A stretch of 64,000 nt of DNA from Paractinoplanes pyxinae. Its GTDB lineage: Bacteria; Actinomycetota; Actinomycetes; Mycobacteriales; Micromonosporaceae. Positions 34,290-41,747 of the stretch are shown piece by piece. The notes beneath the pieces are model-generated. The model was not told the origin of the DNA and made no database searches. It saw only the letters and a program-made list of their open reading frames with translations. How positions within the stretch are numbered: position 1 is the first letter of the stretch; each line of letters begins with the position of its first letter. Where the stretch lies: NCBI RefSeq assembly GCF_026626335.1, contig NZ_JAPNTZ010000001.1, forward strand, positions 1 through 64,000, given 5' to 3'. A program made the translations under genes and the position numbers.

Positions 34290-35089
34290 CGCTGGGCGCG
34301 GCTCAGCACGTACGAGCGGCGGCGGGTGACCACGACGATGCCCAGCGCTGCCAGCAGAGCCAGCCCACCGGCGCCGTACCAGGCGGCGGCCCGGTCGCGG
34401 GTGCTGCCGTCGCCGGTGGCCACGCCGCCGACCGGTACCGAACCCACGGCGGCGCCGGAGACCATGCCGCATGTGGCCGGGTCGGTGGCCTCCTCCGGGA
34501 TGCCGCTGAGTCCGGCCGACTTGGCGAGGGTGGATTCGCCGAGACCGTCGAGGTCGTATTTGTCGTTGCTGTTGGCGTCGACGCCGTGCTCGACGATGTG
34601 CAGGTCCTTGAGGTGTTCGACCGTGCCCTTCGGCAGGTCGGCGGAGGCGATGGTCCGGTCGTACGACAGATTGCCTTTGGCGTCGGCGATGGGCATGCGG
34701 TCGACGGCGAGGCCGCTGGCCTTGGAAGTGTCGCCCTTGGTGGTCAGCGAGACGAAGATGTCGCCGTAGACGGGCATACCCTCCTCGGTGCTGACGTAGC
34801 CGTTGCCGTTGGTGTCGGCCGACATGTCGGGGCAGTGGAAGTCCATTCCGGTGGCCGAGCCGTGCAGGTGCTGGGCGTGCGAGGAGTTCGGCACGAGGCC
34901 GGTGGAACGAATGCTGATCTTGAGATCGCCGTTGTCCAGGGCGGTGAGCGTGGCGTTGCCGCTCGCGCCGGAGTTGTTGAGCTCGAGCAGCTTGACGTGC
35001 ACGCTTTCGTCGGCCAGGGCCGCGGTCGGCGTGGCGAGCAGCAGAGCGGCTGCGACCGGGACGGTCAGCAGGGTCCGGGGGAATCTCAT
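34286..35089 (-). CDS. Secreted EF-hand-containing surface protein, CHRD/SOD-like
   Basis: The product is 267 residues: signal peptide (~1-26, ending ALADE), a beta-rich domain with HAQHLHG, a Ca-binding EF-hand loop DTNGNGYVSTEE and a second degenerate loop DANSNDKYDLDG. A C-terminal membrane helix (~235-257) followed by RRRSY completes it. There is no LPXTG, so it may be held by the helix itself. Coupled by ATGA overlap to the sortase, it is a likely substrate or helper. The exact domain family is uncertain; HAQHLHG recalls CHRD or Cu/Zn-SOD-like proteins. Confidence 0.75.
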   Translation of the reverse strand: MRFPRTLLTVPVAAALLLATPTAALADESVHVKLLELNNSGASGNATLTALDNGDLKISIRSTGLVPNSSHAQHLHGSATGMDFHCPDMSADTNGNGYVSTEEGMPVYGDIFVSLTTKGDTSKASGLAVDRMPIADAKGNLSYDRTIASADLPKGTVEHLKDLHIVEHGVDANSNDKYDLDGLGESTLAKSAGLSGIPEEATDPATCGMVSGAAVGSVPVGGVATGDGSTRDRAAAWYGAGGLALLAALGIVVVTRRRSYVLSRAQR

Positions 35090-35101
35090 GCGGTGTGCCT
35101 T

Positions 35102-36601
35102 TCAGCGAGCGGAGGCGAACAAATTCACAAGCTGCTTCTGTACGGGCAGGGCCCGTACCCAGTCCGGGGCGGCGGTCGTCCAGCGCAGCAAATAGGACCT
35201 CTCGTCCGAGGTCGCGATCAGGACGCGGCGTTCGTGCAGGGTGGTGCCGGAGTCGGGCTGCCAGGTGTACTCCCAGTCGGCGCCGCCGCGTTTAAGCATC
35301 AGGACGCCCATGCTGATGCGCCGGTAACCGGGCAGGTCACCGTCCTTCTCGCGGGCCTGCCAGTAGGCGAGCGGCTGCTGCGTCCGCACCGGCGACTGAT
35401 TCACCTTGAAGGCACGGCGCCCGGCGGGGTCGCCGAAGCAGACTTCGTTGCCGCTGGTGGAACGCAGCCACCCGGCGGGCAGGGCGAGAGCGAACCCGGC
35501 CGGGTCACGCGACCAGATCCATCCCGCCGGCAGCCCGGCCGGCACGTGGCCGGTCGTCACGACGACGGGCTGACGGTCGGCGCCGAGGCCGCACAGGTCA
35601 CCCGCCGGGCCAGCCGGCGCGACCGGGGGAGCGGCTGATTCGACAGCGGCCGGGCGGACCGGCCCGGTCTGGTGGGACCGGGCGGCATAGGCGGCGCCTC
35701 CGGTGGCCAGCAGCGCCAGCGAGATGCCGGCGATCACTGCTGTCCGCGGCCGGCGTCGCGGCGCGGTGACCTTGGCGATCCCCCGGGCGACCGGAGCGAA
35801 GGCCGTGCCGCCGGCCGGGACGGCGACCGTTTCCAGCCACGCGGCTGTCCGCTCGCCGTCCGGCCGGCTCTGCGGGTTCTTGTCGAGCAGAGCCAGCAGC
35901 AGGGCGGCCAGCGGCCCGGCCCGGCGCGGCGGGTCGGGGTCGTCGTTCAGCAGGGCCTGGACGGACGCCTCGACGTCGTCCCGGGCGAACGGCGGTCGTC
36001 CTTCGACCGCGGTGTAGAGGGTTGCTCCCAGCGACCACAAGTCGGCCGGAGTGCCGGTCTGCTGTGTGCGCAGCTGCTCGGGCGCCACATAGTGCGGCGA
36101 GCCCAGAAGCGGGTCGGGCCCGCCCGGCTCCCGGTCGCCGATCACGGCCAGGCCGAAATCGGTCAGCACGACTCGGCCGTCCGCGGCGAGCAGGACGTTG
36201 CCGGGTTTGACGTCGCGGTGCAGTACCCCGCCGGAGTGCGCGCTGCGCAGGGCGGACAGCACGCGCAGGCCGAGCCGGGCGACCTCCCGGGGCGGCAGCG
36301 GCCCGTCGGCCTGGACCGCCTCCTGCAGCGAGCGTCCCTTGACGTATTCCATGACCAGCCAGGACCGACCCTGTTGCCAGACGACGTCGTAGACGTTGAT
36401 CACGCCGGGATGGTCGAGCCGGGCGGCCGCCCGCGCTTCGCGCATGGTCTGGGTGGCCAGCAGGGCGGTGGAGGCGACGGTGATCTCCTTGACCGCCACC
36501 ACCCGTTGGAGCAGCTCGTCCTGCGCTCGCCAGACCCGGCCCATTCCGCCCGAGCCGATCAGTTCGAGCAGCCGGTACCGGCCGCCTACCAGCTCGTCCA
36601 T
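35102..36601 (-). CDS. Membrane Ser/Thr protein kinase (PknB-like)
   Basis: The 499-residue protein has a Hanks-type kinase domain (~8-265): IGSGGMGRVW glycine loop, VAVKE with Lys38, HRDVKPGN catalytic loop, DFG, and GSPHYVAPEQL. One membrane helix (~287-305) leads to an extracellular region of ~190 residues without PASTA repeats, which has the look of a lipoprotein LpqN-like or protease-inhibitor sensor. It phosphorylates proteins in response to an envelope signal. GGAG lies 6 bases before ATG 36601; an in-frame upstream extension is low-complexity. It is 12 bases upstream of the EF-hand/sortase pair, so they may form one operon. Confidence 0.92.
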   Translation of the reverse strand: MDELVGGRYRLLELIGSGGMGRVWRAQDELLQRVVAVKEITVASTALLATQTMREARAAARLDHPGVINVYDVVWQQGRSWLVMEYVKGRSLQEAVQADGPLPPREVARLGLRVLSALRSAHSGGVLHRDVKPGNVLLAADGRVVLTDFGLAVIGDREPGGPDPLLGSPHYVAPEQLRTQQTGTPADLWSLGATLYTAVEGRPPFARDDVEASVQALLNDDPDPPRRAGPLAALLLALLDKNPQSRPDGERTAAWLETVAVPAGGTAFAPVARGIAKVTAPRRRPRTAVIAGISLALLATGGAAYAARSHQTGPVRPAAVESAAPPVAPAGPAGDLCGLGADRQPVVVTTGHVPAGLPAGWIWSRDPAGFALALPAGWLRSTSGNEVCFGDPAGRRAFKVNQSPVRTQQPLAYWQAREKDGDLPGYRRISMGVLMLKRGGADWEYTWQPDSGTTLHERRVLIATSDERSYLLRWTTAAPDWVRALPVQKQLVNLFASAR

Positions 36602-36781
36602 GCCCCACTCCGATCCCGTCGTATGGCCGGGATTCGGAGCCGGTGGTGATGCGGATGGGTCGGGATTCAACCGGCGTTCACGGTGTTGGTTCCCGGCTCG
36701 TGGTGCTCACCGGGCATGCACCGAGATCGAAGGCAGCTCCGGGAACAGGGTCGATACCAGAACAACTACTATGCTTGCGCC

Positions 36782-37860
36782 GTGTCCGGCGACCCCGCGC
36801 AGCTCCACGGCCGGAGGAACGAGCTCGGCGAGCTGGACCGCCTCGGCGAGAGCGTGCGTTCCGGCCGCAGTGCCGCGCTGGTTATCCGGGGTGAGGCCGG
36901 GGTGGAGAAGACCGCGCTCCTGCGGTACGCGGCTCAGCGGGCGCAGCCGCATTTCCGGGTGGCCCAGATCGCCGGTGTCGAGTCGAAGGCGGAGCTGGCG
37001 TACGCCGGTCTGCACCAGCTCTGTGCGCCGATGCTCGATCATCTCGAGGCCCTTCCGGCGCCTCAGCGGTCCGCGTTGCGCGTCGCGTTCGGGCTCACCG
37101 GGGGGAGACGCGCCGGATCGCTTCCTGGTCGGGCTGGCCACCTTGACCTTGCTGGCCGAGGTGGCCGCGAGCCGGCCGCTGATGTGCCTGATCGACGACG
37201 TGCAGTGGCTGGACCGTTGCTCCGCGAGTCGCTCGGCGCCCCTGCTCGTGACCGAGCTTCCGGCCGACAATTGGCTTCACCACGGGGCTCTGGGGGCGAC
37301 GGCGGCCGGGGCGATGTGGGACGTCGAGACCTGGCACGCGGTGAGCAGCCGCCAGGCCGCTCTGGCCCGGGAGCTCGGCGCGCTCGGCGTCCTGCCCACG
37401 CCGCTGAGCGGGTCGGCCATGGTCGCCATCTGGCGGGGTGACTTCGAGGCGGCGGCCCTTCCGGCCGACCCCGAGGCCACGGAGCTCCTCGTCCCCACCT
37501 GGATGCTGCCGGAACGCGTCGAGGCGGCGGTCCGCTGCGGGGAACGGGGGGTTGCCCTCGCCGCCCTGGCCGAGTTCGAGTCCACCGCCAACCCCGGCCC
37601 GCACGGGTGGGGCCGGGTCCTCGCGGCGCACTCGTGGGCCCTGCTCAGCGACGGGGGAGTGGCCGACGGTCTCTACCGGGAGGCGATCGACCAATTGACC
37701 CGGGCCGGAGTCCGAGCCGAGCAGGCTCGGGCCCATCTCATGTACCGGAAATAACTCCGGGGCGAGACCCGGCTGGGCGAGGCCCGCGAACAATTGCGGA
37801 CAGCTCACGACATGTTCGCGGCGATGTCGGCCGGCGGCTTCGCCGAGCGTGCGCGCCGAG
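36782..37860 (+). pseudogene. LuxR-family ATPase regulator, multiply broken
   Basis: GTG 36782 starts sequence matching the ATPase LuxR regulators at 41725 and 52107. The P-loop reads GEAGVEKT, with Glu replacing the key Gly. A run of six G near 37098 shifts the frame (LTGG to GDAPDRFLVGLATLTLL). After VQWLDR (Walker B) several hundred residues are missing and the text jumps to a late TPR-like part. A stop at 37754 interrupts it, followed by LGEAREQLRTAHDMFAAM. The C-terminal HTH is gone, replaced by transporter sequence at ~37860. It is not functional. Confidence 0.8.
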
Positions 37861-38736
37861 GGCGAGCAGGGCTCGACCGGATACGCCGCGGCCGAGCTGG
37901 AAGGCTTCTACGCTCAGCAGGGGCTGACGTTCAGGCCGACATGGGCGACGTCCGGGACGGTGCTCCTGCAGGGGCTGGTGAGCGGGGACTTCGACGTGGC
38001 CAACCACGGCCCGGCGCAGCTCTACGACGCCATCGGCAACGGCGCCTGCGCGCGGGCGCTCCGGCCGACCCAGGGCGCGGCGTGCGGGGTGATCGTGCGC
38101 ACCGGCCTGCATCTCGACACCACCCTGCCGTACCCGCGGGTTCTCACCCAGCTGCGCGGACGGACGATAGGCGTCGCCGCGCGAGGGGCCGCGCAAGAAC
38201 TCGTGCTGCGGTCGCTGCTCAAGGACGCCGGCCTGAACCCGGACACCGATGTTAGCTGGGTGGCCATCGGCGTCGGAGCGGCTGCCGCGTCCGCGCTCGC
38301 CTCGGGTCAGGTGGACGCGGCGATGTCGTACTCGCAGCTCGAGACGAACCTCGCAGCCGAAGGCTCCAGATATGACAAACTGGTGGATCTCGCCGGGTCG
38401 CACACCCTGCTGGGCGCGTTTTGGCAGTCGGTCGCCGTTGCCAACTGCGGCTGGGCCGACGATCATCACGACACGGTGATGAAGTTCTGCTTTGCCCTCA
38501 ACCAGGGTTTCGAGGCACTAGAGAAGGATCCGGCGGCGGGGCCGCGGGCGTTCGCCTGGCTCGGCCTCGGGCCGGATCCGGGCCGGGCGAGGATCCTGTG
38601 GAAGACCTACAACATGCCCGTCGTGGACATCCCGCCCCTCAACCGGACGAACTGGAACCATCAGGCGAAGTTCGCTTCCGGCGGTACGGCGCCCGACATC
38701 TCCGCGTACGTGGTCGACGGCTGCGCGACGGCCTGA
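37849..38736 (+). pseudogene. ABC substrate-binding protein (nitrate/sulfonate/taurine type), N-terminus lost
   Basis: About 290 residues match the NitT/TauT-type periplasmic binding family: FYAQQGL, DFDVANHGPAQLYDAI, RGRTIGVAARGAAQELVLRS, VSWVAIG, and ASGQVDAAMSYSQLE. The signal peptide and lipobox are missing; the sequence fuses directly to the broken LuxR gene near 37860. Without export the protein cannot serve a transporter. The frame is otherwise open to 38736 and is followed 20 bases later by a permease fragment. Confidence 0.75.
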
Positions 38737-38755
38737 GCGGGGCCCCGCCGGCCGG

Positions 38756-39196
38756 GTGTGGCTGTGGCGCGCCGCCGTGCTGCCGATCCTGATCGGGTTG
38801 TGGCAGCTCGCGTACCAGCTCGACATCGCCGGCCGGGTCCTGCTGCCGAGCCCGCACGCGGTCTGGGCGGCCGGTCTTTGGCTGCACAGTTCCGGTGTCC
38901 TCTGGCCGAATTTGTGGTCGACGCTCGGCGCGGCCCTGGGAGCGCTCGCCTTGTCGGCGGTTGTCGGCATTCCGGCTGGGATCCTGCTCGGCAGGCTGCC
39001 GCGCACGTGGGCCGTGCTGGCGGCGATCGAGAGTTCTGTGCTCGCCAATCGCTTTCAGAGGCGACCCCGCCGCGGCCGGCCCACCGTCCTCGGCACTGTT
39101 TCCCGACCGCGTACGGTCAGGATGCCGTGCGCTTGCGGTCGGTCTCCGTGCGGTTCGGATCGTCGCCGGGTCGTGTGCTCGACGACCTGTCGCTGA
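38756..39196 (+). pseudogene. ABC transporter permease fragment (SsuC/TauC type)
   Basis: GTG 38756 opens a frame whose first ~97 residues match the start of the permease: RAAVLPILIGLWQLAYQL, LPSPHAVWAAG, and GAALGALALSAVVGIPAGILLG. After SVLAN near 39046 the homology stops and out-of-frame sequence runs to 39196. The conserved EAA loop and most membrane helices are absent. The ATPase gene starts at 39127, inside this open frame. Confidence 0.75.
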
Positions 39197-39873
39197 CCGT
39201 GGCCGAAGGACAGTTCGTCGCGGTCGTCGGAGCCAGCGGCGTGGGCAAGTCGACGCTGCTCAACGTCGTCTCGGGCCTCGTGCCGGCGTCGTCGGGAGAG
39301 GTCACCGTGTTCGGCCGCCCGCCGCGGGCCGGACGGGCAGACGTCGGCTACATGTTCGCCCGCGACGCGCTGCTGCCGTGGCGCACCGCGCTGCGGAATG
39401 TGGAACTGGGCCCGGAACTGCGAGGAAGCCCGGCGCCCGCCCGGCACATGCTCGAACTTGTGGCCCAGGGGCCGGCCGCCGACCAGTACCCGTCCCAGCT
39501 GTCGTCGGGCATGCGCCAGCGGGTGGCACTGGCCCGGACCCTGGCCGCCGGCCCCGACCTGCTGCTGATGGACGAGCCGTTCGCCGCGCTGGACGCCCTG
39601 ACCCGCTCCTCCGTCCGCGACCTGCTGCTCGACATCTGGGGCAACGAGGAGCACCGCCGGACCGTCGTCTTCGTGACCCACGACCTCGCCGAGGCGCTCC
39701 TCCTCGCCGATCGGGTCGTCACCCTCGCCGGCGGTGGTATCCGGTCCGACGTGGGAGTTCCCTACGGACGCCCACGCGACCAGCGAACCCTCATGGCGCG
39801 GGCGGACTACCGCGCCCTCTACGATCGGTTGCAGGCAGACCTCAAGCCACTACGGAACAGTGCTGTTCGATGA
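39127..39873 (+). CDS. ABC transporter ATP-binding protein (SsuB/TauB type)
   Basis: The 248-residue ATPase has every nucleotide-binding motif: Walker A GASGVGKST, the Q-loop region VGYMFARDALLPW, signature LSSGMRQRVALAR, Walker B LLLMDEPFAALD and the switch VTHDLAEA. The Q-loop position carries Met-Phe-Ala and not a clear Gln. It should energise uptake of nitrate, sulfonate or taurine-like substrates. AGGA lies 5 bases before GTG 39127. Its binding protein and permease genes just upstream are truncated, so it is an orphan unless it pairs with a permease elsewhere. The next gene overlaps by 4 bases. Confidence 0.88.
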   Translation: MRLRSVSVRFGSSPGRVLDDLSLTVAEGQFVAVVGASGVGKSTLLNVVSGLVPASSGEVTVFGRPPRAGRADVGYMFARDALLPWRTALRNVELGPELRGSPAPARHMLELVAQGPAADQYPSQLSSGMRQRVALARTLAAGPDLLLMDEPFAALDALTRSSVRDLLLDIWGNEEHRRTVVFVTHDLAEALLLADRVVTLAGGGIRSDVGVPYGRPRDQRTLMARADYRALYDRLQADLKPLRNSAVR

Positions 39874-40655
39874 AGATCCTTCCGTACGACTCCCGGTGGC
39901 CGCCCGAGTGGACGGGGCAGCGCCGCTCCGGGATCCTGCTGTTCGGCGGGGTGTTTCTGGGGCTGATCGCCCTCGGCGCTGTGTCACAACTGAGCCGGGG
40001 CCCCTTCATCTTCGCCGTGGTTGCGGTCTACTTCGGACACCTGGCGGCGATGAGTCTTCACTCGTACGGCGGTGGCCGGCGCCGCACGGACACGACCGGC
40101 GTACAGGAGACGGCCGAAGGCCTGGTTTTCCGGTACGCCGCAGCGCCGACCTATCTGGTCGGCGCGTTCTCCGTACTGACCATCGTCGCGCTGGCCGGCC
40201 TGTCGATCGCTGCCGCCGCTCAGGCAACGGTGGAGGGCTACGTCATCTGCGTCGCGGTCGCCGTCCTGGCCGTCCTCATGCTCGTGTTCCTCGTCGTGTT
40301 CCTGAGGCTGGCGCCGGGCCGCGTCGTCATCGGCCCCGACGGCTTCCACCACCGGGGCCTCACGTTCACCCACTTCGTGCCCTGGGAAGCGGTGAGCGAC
40401 GTGGCCGCGCTGTGGGCCGGCTCCCCGGTGGTGTTCGTCCACACGATCGGCTCGCCGCGGACACTCACCCACAACTATCTCGGCCGCGACACTGCCGGCC
40501 CGCGGACGCTCTCACCGTTCGACACCGTCAGCGGGCGCTGGCTCGCCGCCGATCCCGGCCTGCTGTTGCGGGCGCTGGCCTACTACATCGGGCATCCCGC
40601 CGACCGCTCCGAGCTGGCCGCCGGGACCGCGCTCCGCCGCGTGACCGCCCTCTGA
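39870..40655 (+). CDS. Membrane protein with PH-like domain, unknown function
   Basis: The 261-residue protein has four predicted membrane helices in two pairs (~20-62 and ~105-155) with a cytoplasmic loop, then a soluble part (VVIGPDGFHHRGLTFTHF, WEAVSDVAALW). That part reads like a bacterial PH/YcxB-type domain. ATG 39870 overlaps the ATPase stop (ATGA), so it is translationally coupled to it, although its composition does not suggest a permease role. The function is unknown. Confidence 0.75.
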   Translation: MKILPYDSRWPPEWTGQRRSGILLFGGVFLGLIALGAVSQLSRGPFIFAVVAVYFGHLAAMSLHSYGGGRRRTDTTGVQETAEGLVFRYAAAPTYLVGAFSVLTIVALAGLSIAAAAQATVEGYVICVAVAVLAVLMLVFLVVFLRLAPGRVVIGPDGFHHRGLTFTHFVPWEAVSDVAALWAGSPVVFVHTIGSPRTLTHNYLGRDTAGPRTLSPFDTVSGRWLAADPGLLLRALAYYIGHPADRSELAAGTALRRVTAL

Positions 40656-40779
40656 TCGCTGTCCGTGGGGCGTCCTCCGCTTGACGGTGGTTTCTACCGA
40701 CGCGAAGGGGCGGCCGCCGGCACAAGACTGATCACACGGCACTTCATCGAGGCCGGCTCGCCAGAAGGGACCCTGACCG

Positions 40780-40974
40780 ATGATCGAGCAGTCCTCCGCG
40801 ACCCAATCCGGCACGACCGTGGAAACGGTCCGGCGCAAGGCGGCCCTGAGCCGGCCCGTGCGCGGAGCGGGCGAGAGCAGCGTTCCGCCCGCGGCCCGCA
40901 TCAGTCTTGTTGCGGCGCTGGGCGGCACCCTGCTGAGCGTGGCCGCCATCGACTCCGCCCGCCTTCGCGGCTAG
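40780..40974 (+). CDS. Possible 64-residue protein upstream of MerR
   Basis: ATG 40780 has AAGGGA 8 bases upstream and the frame closes at 40974, 11 bases before the MerR start. The peptide has a polar N-terminus and a short hydrophobic stretch near residues 41-55 (ISLVAALGGTLLSVAA). No family is recognised. It may be a small membrane-associated protein in a MerR operon or a chance frame. Confidence 0.35.
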   Translation: MIEQSSATQSGTTVETVRRKAALSRPVRGAGESSVPPAARISLVAALGGTLLSVAAIDSARLRG

Positions 40975-40985
40975 GGAGCGACGTC

Positions 40986-41747
40986 ATGGCCTGGAGCACG
41001 CGCGAGCTGGCCGACATGGCCGGCGCCACGGTGAACACGATTCGGCACTATCACCGGCTCGGGCTGCTGGGCGAGCCCGAGCGCAGGTACAACGGCTACA
41101 AGCAGTACGGGGTGCCGCATCTGGTGCGCCTGCTGTGCATCCGGCGGCTCGTCGAGCTGGGCGTGCCGCTGTCACAGATCGACGAGGTGGGTGCGGGTAA
41201 CGAGCGCCTGCCGGACGTGTTGCGGGAGCTGGACGGCAAGCACGCGGCCAGCATCGAGCGTTTGCAGCAGGCCCAGGCCGGCATCGCGGAGATCCTGAAC
41301 ACGGGTGCTCCGGTCGACGCGCCGGCCGGGTTCGAGTCCGTCGCCTCGCACCTGTCCGAGGCCGAGCGGTCGATGCTGCACATCTGGTCCCAGCTCTACG
41401 ACGACCAGGCGATCGCGGACCTGCGCCGGATGGCGGAGGTTGACGCCGAGGCCGGCGCGGCGGGGGACGAGATCAACGCGCTGCCCGCGGATGCCGACGA
41501 GGCGACCCGGCAGCGGCTGGCCGAACGGCTCGCGCCGACACTCGTACGAAATCTCATCGACTATCCGTGGCTGAGTGACGCGCGGGCCCGGCTGACGAAG
41601 GGTGAGCACGTCACGCGGGGGACGTTCATCGAAGCGATGGCGGAGCTCTACAACCCCGCCCAGCTCGACGTGTTCACCCGCGCCGGCGCCCTCGCGCGGC
41701 AACAGCTCCGGTCGCGCCGGCCGGTCACTGCAGGCGCACATCCTTGA
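40986..41747 (+). CDS. MerR-family transcriptional regulator (paralogue 1)
   Basis: The product is 253 residues. The winged HTH is at residues 1-70 (AWSTRELADMAG, VNTIRHYHRLGLL, RRYNGYKQYGV), followed by a coiled dimerisation helix and a ~130-residue helical effector domain. It is close to the regulators at 56225-57004 and 60229-60954; all three share AWST, RYNGYKQY/RHNGYKQY, DEATRQRLAE and LYN/LHN motifs. MerR proteins activate promoters with 19-20 bp spacers by twisting DNA. GGGAG lies 8 bases before ATG 40986. The 3' end overlaps the convergent LuxR gene by 23 bases. Confidence 0.92.
   Translation: MAWSTRELADMAGATVNTIRHYHRLGLLGEPERRYNGYKQYGVPHLVRLLCIRRLVELGVPLSQIDEVGAGNERLPDVLRELDGKHAASIERLQQAQAGIAEILNTGAPVDAPAGFESVASHLSEAERSMLHIWSQLYDDQAIADLRRMAEVDAEAGAAGDEINALPADADEATRQRLAERLAPTLVRNLIDYPWLSDARARLTKGEHVTRGTFIEAMAELYNPAQLDVFTRAGALARQQLRSRRPVTAGAHP

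Noticed and set aside
40680..40711. Sixth MerR-type promoter (CTTGACGGTGGTTTCTACCG)
   Set aside because: It has TTGACG and a CGGTGG/CTACCG dyad, but no -10-like hexamer at 19 or 20 bp and no start codon at the right distance.
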